Shown: positions 19,173 to 28,307 of the stretch, one piece after another
Position numbering within the stretch: position 1 is the first letter of the stretch
Layout: each line of letters starts with the position of its first letter
Origin: Oscillospiraceae bacterium
GTDB taxonomy: Bacteria > Bacillota > Clostridia > Oscillospirales > Ruminococcaceae
Reading direction: 5' to 3'
DNA length: 63,504 nt
Assembly (NCBI GenBank): GCA_018110925.1
Contig: JAGAZJ010000012.1
Coordinates: forward strand, 1-63,504
The notes under the pieces: model-generated
The model's database searches: none
Told to the model about the DNA's origin: nothing
Seen by the model: the letters and a program-made list of their open reading frames with translations, nothing else
Program-made: the position numbers and the translations under genes

Positions 19173-19201
19173 TTGCAATTTCCGGGACAGTATGATATAA
19201 T
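19173..19201 (+). promoter_or_regulatory. Promoter of the flippase gene
   Basis: TTGCAA (19173-19178) and TATAAT (19196-19201) are spaced by 17 bp. The start site would be near 19208, which makes an ATG at 19212 almost leaderless and favours the ATG at 19275. Confidence 0.75.
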
Positions 19202-19274
19202 AGGAAAGGTGATGTCTGCGCACATGGCACAGGCATATAGGAAGGGTACGGATACAGGTTTTCAGGGTGGAAAA

Positions 19275-20723
19275 ATGGCAGACAACAAATATAAAAAACT
19301 TATGAACAATACCATGATCTTCGGCATAGGTCAGGTATTTGCAAAGATAGTGGGGTTCCTGCTGGTAGCGCTGTACACGCGCTTCATGACGGAAAAGGAA
19401 TATTCGACCGCAACGCTGGTTTACAATACAGTAAACCTGCTCGTGCCGCTGGTGACATTCAGCATGGCGGATGCAGTCATCCGCTTCGGGATGGACAAGA
19501 CATACGACAAGAGAAAGGTATTCACCAGCGCCAACTTCGCACTTCTCATGGGCATGGGCGTATTCATGCTGGCAAGCCCTCTTGTGTCTCTCAATGCCCA
19601 TATAGGAAAGTATGCCCTGCTTTTGTACATATACTGCTATTTCTCATGTTTCAGGCAGATAGCATCACAGTTTGTCAGGGCAAGGAACATGGTAAGGCTC
19701 TTCATCCTTGACGGGATACTCACCACGATAACACAGCTCATATGCAACTGCATATTCATCATCGGGCTCAAAATGAGCGTCACGGGATATATTCTTTCGT
19801 TCATCATTTCCGACGGGCTGTCTCTTGTATTCCTCACTCTCATGGGCTCTTTGTGGAAGTATGCAGACACAAAGTTCTATGACAGACAGCTTTTCAGGGA
19901 GATGCTCGGTTTCTCCGTATGGCTCATACCGACATATATGCTTTGGTGGGTCACATCATCGTCTGACCAGTGGTTCGTGGTGAGCATGATAGGCGAGACC
20001 GAGAACGGCATATACGCCGCCGCCTACAAACTGCCCACACTGCTTATGCTGGTGACCACCATGTTCTATCAGGCGTGGCAGATGTCGTCCATTGAGGAGC
20101 GCAACAGCAAAGGGCTGGGCAAATTCTACCAGAATGTGTTCAGTGCATACAGCTCTCTTCTTTTCCTTGCGGCGGCGGGTCTTATAATGCTCGTGAAGCC
20201 CCTGACATTCATACTCACATCCGACGGGAGCAACGGCACAAGGTACTATGAGGCATATATGTTCACCCCCATACTCATAATATCCATGGTGTTCCAGTGT
20301 ATGTGCCAGTTTCTCTCATCGGTATACACCACGACAAAGCGTTCGAGGAACTCTCTCTGGACCGCCCTCTTTGCAGCAGTACCTAACATAATAATGAACT
20401 TTATCCTGATAAAGCCCTTTGGCGTGTGGGGTGCGGCGGCTGCCACCGCTCTCTCATACTGTGCCTGTTTTGCAGTAAGGCTCTGGGACGTAAGACACTA
20501 TATAAGATTTTATGTAAATATTCCCCGTCTTGTCATAAACTCTGTACTGCTGATACTCATGACAGTGGCAGTGGGAGTTCACGGCAAGCTGTGGGTGATG
20601 TGGCTCATTATCCTCTTCATCCTCTCGGCAGTGATGAACTTCGGTGCGGTGATACGCACGCTCAAGCGCATACTCAACAGGGGAAGAAAGCCCGCATCTG
20701 CGCAGTTGCCCGCACAAAAATGA
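19275..20723 (+). CDS. Wzx-like polysaccharide flippase (MOP superfamily)
   Basis: A 482-residue integral membrane protein with 12 or more hydrophobic helices. The N-terminal segment NNTMIFGIGQVFAKIVGFLL followed by YTRFMTEKEYSTATLVYNTV is typical of lipid-linked polysaccharide flippases and their MATE relatives. It should move lipid-linked glycans across the membrane for surface polymer assembly. No glycosyltransferase cluster surrounds it, so the cargo is unknown. The ATG at 19275 follows AGGGTGG; an earlier ATG at 19212 abuts the predicted transcription start. A terminator follows directly. Confidence 0.88.
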   Translation: MADNKYKKLMNNTMIFGIGQVFAKIVGFLLVALYTRFMTEKEYSTATLVYNTVNLLVPLVTFSMADAVIRFGMDKTYDKRKVFTSANFALLMGMGVFMLASPLVSLNAHIGKYALLLYIYCYFSCFRQIASQFVRARNMVRLFILDGILTTITQLICNCIFIIGLKMSVTGYILSFIISDGLSLVFLTLMGSLWKYADTKFYDRQLFREMLGFSVWLIPTYMLWWVTSSSDQWFVVSMIGETENGIYAAAYKLPTLLMLVTTMFYQAWQMSSIEERNSKGLGKFYQNVFSAYSSLLFLAAAGLIMLVKPLTFILTSDGSNGTRYYEAYMFTPILIISMVFQCMCQFLSSVYTTTKRSRNSLWTALFAAVPNIIMNFILIKPFGVWGAAAATALSYCACFAVRLWDVRHYIRFYVNIPRLVINSVLLILMTVAVGVHGKLWVMWLIILFILSAVMNFGAVIRTLKRILNRGRKPASAQLPAQK

Positions 20724-20729
20724 TATTTT

Positions 20730-20758
20730 CGGCGAAAGAGGCACTTTCGCCGTTTTTT
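20730..20758 (+). terminator. Terminator between flippase and aminopeptidase genes
   Basis: CGGCGAAAG (20730-20738) pairs with CTTTCGCCG (20744-20752), followed by six T. Confidence 0.85.
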
Positions 20759-20777
20759 AAACAGAAAGGAACAGGCT

Positions 20778-22526
20778 ATGACTATATCGGAAAGGCTCGG
20801 CGCTCTGCGCCGTATCATGGCAGACAAGGGGCTTGACGCTTATCTTGCGGTATCGGATGATTATCATTCATCCGAATATGTCAGCGGATATTTCAAGTGC
20901 AGGGAGTATATATCGGGTTTCACAGGCTCGGCAGGGACGGTGCTCATACTCCCCGACAAGGCATATCTGTGGACTGACAGCCGCTATTTTATCCAGGCGG
21001 CGGCTGAACTGGACGGGACAGAGTATATCCTCATGCGGTCGGGAGAGCAGGGCGTTCCCACCGTTACTGCCTTTATAAAGGAAAACATCAGAGGGAAACT
21101 GGGCTTTGACGGCAGGACAGTATCATACTCAATGGCTCAGACACTGGCGGAAAACGGTCTGACGCTCTGTACGGATGATGATCTTATAGGCATGATATGG
21201 CCCGACCGTCCCGAATTTCCTCATTCGGAGGTGTGGGAGCTTGACGTAAGATATGCGGGTATGAGCCGCCGTGATAAGCTCGCTTTGCTGAGAAAAAAGC
21301 TCGACGGCAGGGCATCTTCAATCATGATATCGGCGCTTGACAGCACAGCTTGGCTTTTCAACATCCGCGGGGATGATATAGACTACACCCCCCTTGCGCT
21401 CGGCTATGCCGCAGTGACAGCAGATAGTGCGGAGCTTTTTCTCTCGGGAGCCGTGTCCGACGGTCTGAGGAAAGCACTTTCAGACGACGGAGTGACGGTC
21501 AGGAAATACGACGAGGTCTATTCTGCCGCCGCAGCTCTTCCTGCGCCTGTAATGGCAGACAAAAAGGCAACATCATACAGGCTGTACGGGCTTCTGGCTT
21601 CACCCTGCGACGGCGACCCTATCAGTCTGATGAAAGCTGTAAAAAATCCAACGGAATGCGATAATATGCGCAGGGCGCATATTATCGACGGGGTCGCTCT
21701 CACAAAGCTCATATACCGTCTGAAAAAGGCCGCCGCAGACGGCACCGTGAAACAGCTGACAGAGATGAAAACCGCAGAAATGCTCGAATCTCTCCGCAGG
21801 CAGGGCGAAGGTTATCTGTACCAGAGCTTTGCCCCCATTGCGGCATACGGCGCACACGGCGCTATCGTTCATTACGACCCCGATGAGAAAACAGACATCC
21901 CCCTCGACAGCAAGGGGTTCATACTCCTCGACACGGGCGGGCAGTATCTCACCGGTACCACCGATGTTACAAGAACAGTATCCCTCGGTGAACTCACAGA
22001 AAAGCAGATAAGGGCATACACCGCAGTGCTGAGAGGAAATCTCGCCCTCGGAGCAGCGGTGTTCAGATACGGCACAACGGGTGCTAATCTTGATGTGCTC
22101 GCCCGCTCTCCTCTCTGGGAGGAAGGGCTTGATTACGGTCACGGAACGGGTCACGGCGTAGGATACCTTTCCACGGTGCATGAGGGTCCCAACTCCATTC
22201 GCATGAAAAATGCGGATACGCCGTTTGAGGAGGGCATGATAACCTCGGACGAACCCGGAGTATACATAGAGGGCGAATTCGGCATACGCCTTGAAAATCT
22301 CATTCTGTGCAGAGAAAAACAACATACGGACAAACGCTTTATGTGCTTTGATACCCTCACACTCGCCCCGTTTGACCGTGCGGCAACAGACCCCGGTATG
22401 ATGACAGACAGAGAAATCCGTCTCCTCAACGATTACCACGCCCGTGTGTGGGAAACGCTCTCGCCGTATCTTGACGATGAGGAGCGTGAATGGCTCTTGT
22501 CGGAGACGGCTGAGATAAAGAAGTGA
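20778..22526 (+). CDS. Xaa-Pro aminopeptidase P (M24B)
   Basis: A 582-residue aminopeptidase P of the long, three-domain type: two creatinase-like N-terminal domains (about 1-290) and a pita-bread catalytic domain. The metal ligands are in place: the two Asp in LLDTGGQYLTGTTDVTRT, the His in GTGHGVGYLSTVHEGP, and the two Glu in SDEPGVYIEGEFGIRLEN. It removes N-terminal residues preceding proline, in the cytoplasm, using two Mn2+ ions. GAAAGGA lies upstream of the ATG. Because a terminator separates it from the flippase, it must have its own promoter or depend on read-through; I saw no clear promoter. Confidence 0.93.
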   Translation: MTISERLGALRRIMADKGLDAYLAVSDDYHSSEYVSGYFKCREYISGFTGSAGTVLILPDKAYLWTDSRYFIQAAAELDGTEYILMRSGEQGVPTVTAFIKENIRGKLGFDGRTVSYSMAQTLAENGLTLCTDDDLIGMIWPDRPEFPHSEVWELDVRYAGMSRRDKLALLRKKLDGRASSIMISALDSTAWLFNIRGDDIDYTPLALGYAAVTADSAELFLSGAVSDGLRKALSDDGVTVRKYDEVYSAAAALPAPVMADKKATSYRLYGLLASPCDGDPISLMKAVKNPTECDNMRRAHIIDGVALTKLIYRLKKAAADGTVKQLTEMKTAEMLESLRRQGEGYLYQSFAPIAAYGAHGAIVHYDPDEKTDIPLDSKGFILLDTGGQYLTGTTDVTRTVSLGELTEKQIRAYTAVLRGNLALGAAVFRYGTTGANLDVLARSPLWEEGLDYGHGTGHGVGYLSTVHEGPNSIRMKNADTPFEEGMITSDEPGVYIEGEFGIRLENLILCREKQHTDKRFMCFDTLTLAPFDRAATDPGMMTDREIRLLNDYHARVWETLSPYLDDEEREWLLSETAEIKK

Positions 22527-22588
22527 TGCTGTTTTGACGGGCATTTGCCCATTAACAATTTATGCCCACTATATCCGCAAATAATAGC

Positions 22589-22617
22589 TTGAATTTAGTG
22601 CTGTCATATGTGATAAT
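22589..22617 (+). promoter_or_regulatory. Promoter of the GH43 gene
   Basis: TTGAAT (22589-22594) and GATAAT (22612-22617) are spaced by 17 bp, with the predicted start inside the palindrome at 22623-22640. Confidence 0.6.
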
Positions 22618-22622
22618 AATAG

Positions 22623-22640
22623 TGTTATCAGACGATAACA
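22623..22640. promoter_or_regulatory. Palindromic operator at the GH43 start site
   Basis: TGTTATCAGACGATAACA is a perfect 7-4-7 inverted repeat. It covers the predicted transcription start of the GH43 gene, the ideal place for a repressor. The cognate regulator is not in the window. Confidence 0.6.
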
Positions 22641-22678
22641 GATCAAAGATCAATCTAACCGTAAATGAGGTAAACAGT

Positions 22679-23653
22679 ATGAGTCAGGAAAGAAAACCGC
22701 TTGTAACGGACATCTACACCGCAGACCCCTCTGCACACGTTTTTAACGGAAAGATATACATCTATCCGTCACATGACATCGACCACACCGTACAGGACAG
22801 CAAGGACGGTGACGTTTATATGATGGAGGACTATCATGTTCTCTCCATGGACGATATCGACGCTCCCTGCGTTGACAACGGCGAAGCCCTGCATATGAAG
22901 GACGTTCCCTGGGTCAGCAAGCAGATGTGGGCTCCCGACCTTGCTTATAAAAACGGCAGATACTATCTTATTTTCCCCGCCCGTGACAAAGAGGGCATAT
23001 TCCGCATAGGCATGGCATCCGGCGACAGCCCGACGGGTCCTTTCGTTCCCGAGCCCGACTACATCAAGGGCACATTCAGCATTGACCCCGCCGTATTCGT
23101 TGACGACGACGGCAAGGTATATCTTTACTGCGGCGGCCTCTGGGGAGGTCAGCTTGAAAAGTGGTCAACGGGCAGATTTGATCCCGACGGCACTGAGCCT
23201 GCCGCAGATGCGCCCGCAGTAGGTCCTGTATGCGCAGTTATGAAAGACAATATGAAGGAGCTTGAAGGAGAGCCGGTACATCTGCGGATAGTTGACGAAA
23301 ACGGTGATGACATCAAGGCAGGCGATGAGGACAGACGCTATTTTGAAGGTCCCTGGATGCACAAGTACAACGGCACTTACTATCTTTCATATTCAACGGG
23401 CACTACCCACTATATAGTATATGCCACATCAAACAGCCCTATGGGTCCCTTTACCTATCGCGGACGCATACTTGAACCCGTTATCGGCTGGACAACGCAT
23501 CATTCCATAATCGAGTACAAGGACAAGTGGTATCTGTTCTATCACGACAGCGAGCTTTCGGGCGGTCAGAACCACCTGCGCTGTGTGAAGTTCACCGAGC
23601 TCAAATACAACGAGGACGGTACGATAGTCACAATAAAACCGTACGAGAAGTGA
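22679..23653 (+). CDS. GH43 beta-xylosidase/arabinofuranosidase
   Basis: A 324-residue family 43 five-bladed propeller enzyme. The inverting catalytic triad can be placed: general base Asp16 (YTADPSAHVF), pKa modulator Asp136 (FSIDPAVFVDDDG) and general acid Glu223 (YFEGPWMHKYNG). No signal peptide and no accessory domain, so it is a cytoplasmic exo-acting enzyme on arabinoxylan or xylan fragments. Xylosidase and arabinofuranosidase cannot be separated by eye. The ATG at 22679 lies 8 nt after GAGG; the frame is open to 22562 but those codons precede the predicted transcription start. It is monocistronic, with its own promoter, operator and terminator. Confidence 0.93.
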   Translation: MSQERKPLVTDIYTADPSAHVFNGKIYIYPSHDIDHTVQDSKDGDVYMMEDYHVLSMDDIDAPCVDNGEALHMKDVPWVSKQMWAPDLAYKNGRYYLIFPARDKEGIFRIGMASGDSPTGPFVPEPDYIKGTFSIDPAVFVDDDGKVYLYCGGLWGGQLEKWSTGRFDPDGTEPAADAPAVGPVCAVMKDNMKELEGEPVHLRIVDENGDDIKAGDEDRRYFEGPWMHKYNGTYYLSYSTGTTHYIVYATSNSPMGPFTYRGRILEPVIGWTTHHSIIEYKDKWYLFYHDSELSGGQNHLRCVKFTELKYNEDGTIVTIKPYEK

Positions 23654-23715
23654 TTCAACCCCGGTCCGACCTATATCTGCGGCGGAAAACACCGCCGCTC
23701 GGGGGACATACAGAC

Positions 23716-23763
23716 AAAAAAACACCGGTCACGACCTCATCAAAGGTCATGACCGGTATTTTT
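23716..23763. terminator. Bidirectional terminator
   Basis: A 14-bp stem (23724-23737 with 23744-23757, one mismatch) is flanked by A-run and T-run. It ends the GH43 transcript and, from the other side, can end the ABC importer operon. Confidence 0.85.
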
Positions 23764-23822
23764 ATACCCAATGATATCACTGAGTACAAGGGGAGTATCT
23801 GTTATAAGGATATTGCAGAATG

Positions 23823-24488
23823 TTATTCCCTGCGTGTCCCTGACTTCAGACTGTTGCCGATCTTTCCCATCAGCTTCTCTTCGTCTTCATCAAGCGCAGA
23901 GTGCTTCGCCTTGAACGACAGTATTCCGACCGACGCTGTGCCCTGTATCAGAAGCATCACCGCCGCACCCGCGAGTGCGGATACCACCATGAATACCTCT
24001 CCGAACAGCACACAGGACAGCACACATACCAGCCAGACAGCAAGCATATTGGGCAGTGACCATATCATCACCATAGCCGCCGTCACAAGATCACACTTCT
24101 CATCAATATGTGTCCTGCAAAGGCAGAGATATATGATGTATGTCAGTATCAGCCCCATAAGGACTATACATACATATGATATGACCATGAAGCCTATCCG
24201 TGCCGAGGCAGTCACTCCAACAGCTTCAAGCGCAAGTATCAGCACCAGAGGGAAATATCTCATCATGCCGATATTGTTCTTAATACCCGAGAAGAACCGC
24301 CCGAAAATACTGTCTGTGCGGTCGTAGTGCCCGTAAAGTATATCCTTGCCAACGGCAAAGAACGACATGAGCGCAGGTATCAGCAGTATGCCGAATGTGA
24401 CATATACAGTCACAAAGAACACTATGCTGAGCCAGAACACCACATGAACCGCATCAAGCACGGCAGAAAGCGAAAATCTCTTCTTCAT
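23823..24488 (-). CDS. YesL-like (DUF624) membrane protein
   Basis: A 221-residue membrane protein with about five or six hydrophobic helices, resembling the YesL/DUF624 family found with carbohydrate ABC importers of Firmicutes. The N-terminal pattern VVFWLSIVFFVTVYVTFGIL, then IPALMSFFAVGKDIL, is characteristic. Its exact role is not established; an accessory function in sugar uptake is assumed from context. The ATG at 24488 shares a base with the stop of the preceding permease (TGATG), so it is translationally coupled. It is the last gene of the importer operon. Confidence 0.8.
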   Translation of the reverse strand: MKKRFSLSAVLDAVHVVFWLSIVFFVTVYVTFGILLIPALMSFFAVGKDILYGHYDRTDSIFGRFFSGIKNNIGMMRYFPLVLILALEAVGVTASARIGFMVISYVCIVLMGLILTYIIYLCLCRTHIDEKCDLVTAAMVMIWSLPNMLAVWLVCVLSCVLFGEVFMVVSALAGAAVMLLIQGTASVGILSFKAKHSALDEDEEKLMGKIGNSLKSGTRRE

Positions 24489-25318
24489 CACATCTTTACA
24501 GAGCCTGCCGCAAGTCCGTTGTAAATGTACTTCTGCAGGAACAGGAAGATTATTATTATGGGTATCATACCGATTATGATAGCCGCCGAAACGATCTCAA
24601 ATGGCGTTGACATAGAGCCGTAAAACTTATACAGCGCCACGGTGAACGTCTGTACGTCACTGTTGAGATAGAGATTGGGGATATAGAAGTCGTTATAGAG
24701 TCCTATGCCGTTTATTATCAGAAGTGTTGTGCAGGCAGGGCGCATGAGGGGGAATATTATGCGGAAAAAGGTGTAGAAAAACCCTGCGCCGTCTATCCAC
24801 GCCGCTTCATCTATCTCCTTGGATATGGTGTCGAGCTGGTTGAGCATGATGTATATGCCGACTATGCCGACACCCGAATAGAGAAGCACTACGCTCCACA
24901 TGGTGTTTATGAGCTTGGCGGCATACATCATCCTGAATATGAGCGTCTGTGTGGCAACAACGGGAATGAACATGGTGAGAGTGAAAAGGGTCTTGACCAC
25001 TTTTCTGCCCACAAAGTCGAACCTGTGCAGTACATACGCCACCATAGATGTGAACACTATCTGGAAAAACAGAGATATAACCAGTATTATAGCAGTGTTG
25101 AGGAATGCCTTGCCCAGCTTGCCCACTCTTATGGCATAGCTGAAATTATAGAAATTAAAGAAATTTGACGGCGGTGTCAGCACCGACGTTGCCGAATACT
25201 CCGCACCTGTCTTGAACGCCATGAATACCAGCGGTATCAGCGGTATCAGCACGAACACGCAGGCCAGCACGAGTATCACATAACGCAGTACCTTGTACAA
25301 TGTGCTTTCATAGATCAT
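24488..25318 (-). CDS. Carbohydrate ABC transporter permease (MalG/AraQ type)
   Basis: A 276-residue CUT1-family permease with six membrane helices. The EAA loop that docks the ATPase is visible as EIDEAAWIDGAGFFYTFFRI. The ATG at 25318 lies 8 nt after a perfect AGGAGG, 13 bp past the stop of the partner permease. It should pair with that permease to form the sugar channel. No ATPase is encoded in the operon; such CUT1 systems in Firmicutes commonly borrow a shared MsmK-type ATPase encoded elsewhere. Confidence 0.93.
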   Translation of the reverse strand: MIYESTLYKVLRYVILVLACVFVLIPLIPLVFMAFKTGAEYSATSVLTPPSNFFNFYNFSYAIRVGKLGKAFLNTAIILVISLFFQIVFTSMVAYVLHRFDFVGRKVVKTLFTLTMFIPVVATQTLIFRMMYAAKLINTMWSVVLLYSGVGIVGIYIMLNQLDTISKEIDEAAWIDGAGFFYTFFRIIFPLMRPACTTLLIINGIGLYNDFYIPNLYLNSDVQTFTVALYKFYGSMSTPFEIVSAAIIIGMIPIIIIFLFLQKYIYNGLAAGSVKM

Positions 25319-25331
25319 CTGACGCACCTCC

Positions 25332-26186
25332 TCAGTCTTCTTCCTTGACAAGTATCTTCTGAAGGGTTATGACTATCATAACTATCAGGAATACCAGCAC
25401 GGAGAGCGCCGCCGCAAAGCCTACACGGTTGTCATACATACTCTGCTGTATCTGGATAACGGGAGTAAGTGTGCCGTTTGAGCCGTTGAGCATGATGTAG
25501 GGTATCTCAAATACCTGTATAGAGCCAGAGATACTGAGGATTATGTTTATAAAGAGCACCTTTCTGATAAAGGGGATGGAGATGTAGCGTATCTCCTGCC
25601 ACTTGGTACAGCCGTCCAGGAGCGCTGCCTCGTAAAGTTCGGGAGGGATCGCCTGGAGCGCACCGAAGAACATGATGAAGTTCATGCCGTAATAGCGCCA
25701 TATACTGATGGATGCGATGGCGGGGTTCACTATTTTAAGATCCTGCAGCCATTTGTGCTGGAAGACATCAAGGTGCAGCATACCGAGTATCGTATTCAGG
25801 CTTCCGCTGTTCTGGAAGAATATGATGAATATGGTCGATACGATAACACCGTTGAGCAGATAGGGCAGGATAAGTATCCCCTTGAACACGTTCAGACCTC
25901 TGAACTTGCCGTTGATAACGACTGCGAGCAGAAATGCGAAAACGAGCTGAGGGATAGCGGCGAGCAGATACCAGCCGCAGTTTTTGAACATTGCGATGTA
26001 CTCCGTATTCGTAAAGAGCTTCTTGTAGTTGCGGAGCCCTATGAACTCAAGGTCACCGAAGCCCTTCCAGTTTGTGAAGCTCACTACGAAGTTGCCTATT
26101 ATCGGCACATATGAGAATATAAGCAGATGGAGCACAGGGATGAGGAGGAACGCTATTATAAATAATGTTCTTTTTCCGTTCTTCAT
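25332..26186 (-). CDS. Carbohydrate ABC transporter permease (MalF/LplB type)
   Basis: A 284-residue CUT1-family permease with six hydrophobic helices, starting RTLFIIAFLLIPVLHLLIFS. The EAA motif is ELYEAALLDGCTKWQEIRYI. Two ATG codons are close together (26192 and 26186); the second has better spacing from AAAGG. It lies between the binding-protein gene and the partner permease. A strong hairpin separates it from the binding-protein gene. Substrate is inferred only from family: an oligosaccharide. Confidence 0.93.
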   Translation of the reverse strand: MKNGKRTLFIIAFLLIPVLHLLIFSYVPIIGNFVVSFTNWKGFGDLEFIGLRNYKKLFTNTEYIAMFKNCGWYLLAAIPQLVFAFLLAVVINGKFRGLNVFKGILILPYLLNGVIVSTIFIIFFQNSGSLNTILGMLHLDVFQHKWLQDLKIVNPAIASISIWRYYGMNFIMFFGALQAIPPELYEAALLDGCTKWQEIRYISIPFIRKVLFINIILSISGSIQVFEIPYIMLNGSNGTLTPVIQIQQSMYDNRVGFAAALSVLVFLIVMIVITLQKILVKEED

Positions 26187-26212
26187 GATCATTTTCCTTT
26201 GTATGAAACTCA

Positions 26213-26241
26213 GAGTGCTTGCGAGTTGTTCGCAAGCACTC
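26213..26241 (-). promoter_or_regulatory. Intercistronic hairpin after the binding-protein gene
   Basis: A perfect 12-bp stem (26213-26224 with 26230-26241) with a 5-nt loop lies between the binding-protein stop and the permease RBS, without a T-run. Such hairpins commonly stabilise the upstream mRNA so that binding protein exceeds permease. Confidence 0.7.
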
Positions 26242-26260
26242 ATCAATGACCTTTAAAAGA

Positions 26261-27739
26261 TCACTTCCACGAAACGCCGAGATCCTCTCTCGCTTCAACA
26301 TAAGCCTTGTTCTGCTTGTCTACCTGAGCGTCATAAGCAGACCAGTCGGGATCCTTGGTAACATCGAGCGAATCGAAGAGGTTGCCTGCATACTTCTCGT
26401 CGGCAAGGAGGTTAGCCTCGGAAAGTACAGCCTCGTTGTTTATGGAGTTATCGTCGGTAGCGTAGTTGTAGAGCACCTTGCAGGTACCTGCCTCAACCGC
26501 ATCGTCGATTATCTTGTAAAGTTCGGGAACTACGGGAGTAACGCCCTTCTTCATAGCGATGTATCCGCTGTCTGCAAGATACTGGGGAGACTCGGAGATA
26601 TACTCGATGAAGAGTCTTGCAGCTTCCTTATCGTCAGAACCCTTGCTGATGAAGTAGGAGTCGGCAGCTGCTGCCATTACATACTGACCTTTGCCGAAAT
26701 CAGGTGCGGGAGCAAACTTGATAACGGAAGGATCTGTTCCCTCGGGGCAGCGGCCCTGGATCTGAGGAACTACCCATGCGCCGAAGAGCATCATACCAGC
26801 CTTGCCGTTGCCCACAACGTCCATTGCAACGCCGAAGTCGGTATAGGTATCAGCCTCAAAGAATCCTCTTGACTTCCAGTCGGTATACATCCTTATGGTC
26901 TTTCCCATGGGATGAGACTCGCTGAAAGGTGTGTCGGACTTGAGCATCGAAGGGAAAGCATCGTTGCTTCCGGCAACATAGTTTGCAAAGTCACGCATCG
27001 TAGAGAGAGGCCAGTTCTCAACTCTGTGCATAGCAATGGGGTCAATGCCTGCATCACGGAGAGCCTGGCAAAGATTCTCGAACTCTGCCTGTGTTGTGGG
27101 TATGGAATCATAGCCCACGCTCTTTATTGTCTCTTCATTGTATACGACTGCGTTGTTATAGGTCTTTGCGGGCATGAGAGCGTATACATAAGTGCCGTCA
27201 TTGTACATTGTAGCAGCATAGTCGCCGTAGAGAGGTGTGAGCTCAGAAAGGAGAGCATAAGGCTCTGCGTACTGCTGCCATTCCTCAACCGTCCAGTTGG
27301 GGGATGTATAAATATCTATGCCGGGGTCTGCTGTCTGGAGCAGAGGACGGATATCATCCTCAGTGGAATTGACCTGAAGGTCCACATGGATGCCGTAATC
27401 CTTCTCAAACTGTTCTGCCAGATGCTTGAGGTAAGCATAGGACTCATCACGATAGGTGTTGCCGTTCTCATCCTTCTTTTCCTCACCGAGAACTCTGTTT
27501 CCGCCGTGAGTATAGAGGGTGATGGTCTTGCCCTTCAGAGACTCTGTATCAAGGTCCTGTATGGACTTGTACACGCCGCCCGAAAGAGCGGTAGCACTAT
27601 TGTCCGCTTCTGACTGTGCGGGCGCATCGTTTGAGACGGTGCCCGAACCGGAACCTGATGAGCCTGTGTTACCGCAAGCCGAGAAAAGGCTTGCAACGAT
27701 CGCTGTGCAGGCCACTGCACTGAAGATCTTCTTGTTCAT
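26261..27739 (-). CDS. Sugar ABC transporter substrate-binding lipoprotein
   Basis: A 492-residue family 1 extracellular solute-binding protein. The N-terminus has a lipoprotein signal (AVACTAIVASLFSACGN), with the lipidated Cys at about residue 22; Phe at -3 is unusual for a lipobox. A Ser/Gly-rich linker follows. Binding-protein features include KTYNNAVVYNEETIKSVGYD and GNGKAGMMLFGAWVVPQI, where the latter matches the conserved GKAAM-type strand. It should capture an oligosaccharide at the surface and deliver it to the two permeases behind it. GGAGGAG precedes the ATG. The 5' leader is long (about 170 nt). Confidence 0.93.
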   Translation of the reverse strand: MNKKIFSAVACTAIVASLFSACGNTGSSGSGSGTVSNDAPAQSEADNSATALSGGVYKSIQDLDTESLKGKTITLYTHGGNRVLGEEKKDENGNTYRDESYAYLKHLAEQFEKDYGIHVDLQVNSTEDDIRPLLQTADPGIDIYTSPNWTVEEWQQYAEPYALLSELTPLYGDYAATMYNDGTYVYALMPAKTYNNAVVYNEETIKSVGYDSIPTTQAEFENLCQALRDAGIDPIAMHRVENWPLSTMRDFANYVAGSNDAFPSMLKSDTPFSESHPMGKTIRMYTDWKSRGFFEADTYTDFGVAMDVVGNGKAGMMLFGAWVVPQIQGRCPEGTDPSVIKFAPAPDFGKGQYVMAAAADSYFISKGSDDKEAARLFIEYISESPQYLADSGYIAMKKGVTPVVPELYKIIDDAVEAGTCKVLYNYATDDNSINNEAVLSEANLLADEKYAGNLFDSLDVTKDPDWSAYDAQVDKQNKAYVEAREDLGVSWK

Positions 27740-27917
27740 TTACTTCTCCTCCTGAAAAGTTATTGGGTATCCCTGTTTCAAATTTTTGTTGTTACAGAGT
27801 GCTCAGGATATCATAATACCATCATGCGGCATCTGTTTTATCCTGTTGCCTGCCGCACTCTCTTACAACAATTTACACTAATATTAAACTATATTTATCC
27901 AAAAAAATCAAGTATTT

Positions 27918-27946
27918 TTTATCTAAAATCACATTTTGTTCGTCAA
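27918..27946 (-). promoter_or_regulatory. Putative promoter of the sugar ABC operon
   Basis: On the minus strand TTGACG (27941-27946) and GATAAA (27918-27923) are spaced by 17 bp. A second possible pair, TTGATT and TTTAAT with 17 bp, lies just downstream. The 568-bp gap 27740-28307 is AT-rich and otherwise holds only the operator-like site and a terminator. Confidence 0.45.
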
Positions 27947-28004
27947 AATCTGTTTTTTAAACACTTTTATCCTGACTTTATAGGTCATTTTGCATAACAA
28001 ATCG

Positions 28005-28018
28005 TGTAAACGATTACA
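28005..28018. promoter_or_regulatory. LacI/CcpA-type operator
   Basis: TGTAAACGATTACA is a near-perfect dyad around a central CG, the form of LacI-family sites and close to catabolite-responsive elements. It lies about 60 bp upstream of the putative promoter of the sugar importer operon. Confidence 0.5.
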
Positions 28019-28272
28019 GAAACATCATATGTTATATTTTTAATATTGTTGTTTCATATTTTTGACACATAAAACGGTTACATTTTCGCCTTTGAAATAA
28101 TCACCTATGTTTTTTATTCTTTTTGTTTTATTTAAAATCATATTCGTTTTTCTGCGAATAAAACTTTATTAATAATGTGATATCTGCGGTCATACAGCCG
28201 CTACGTAAAAACCGGCGGCACATCCGCCCTGAATTGATGTCCGCAAAGTCAAATCCATTATATATAAAGACA

Positions 28273-28299
28273 AAAGCAGAGAACCGTGTCCTCTGCTTT
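28273..28299 (-). terminator. Terminator of the DUF4353 operon
   Basis: AAAGCAGAG (28273-28281) pairs with CTCTGCTTT (28291-28299). On the minus strand a short T-rich tract follows. It begins 9 bp past the stop at 28308. Confidence 0.75.
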
Positions 28300-28307
28300 A
28301 TACAGAT

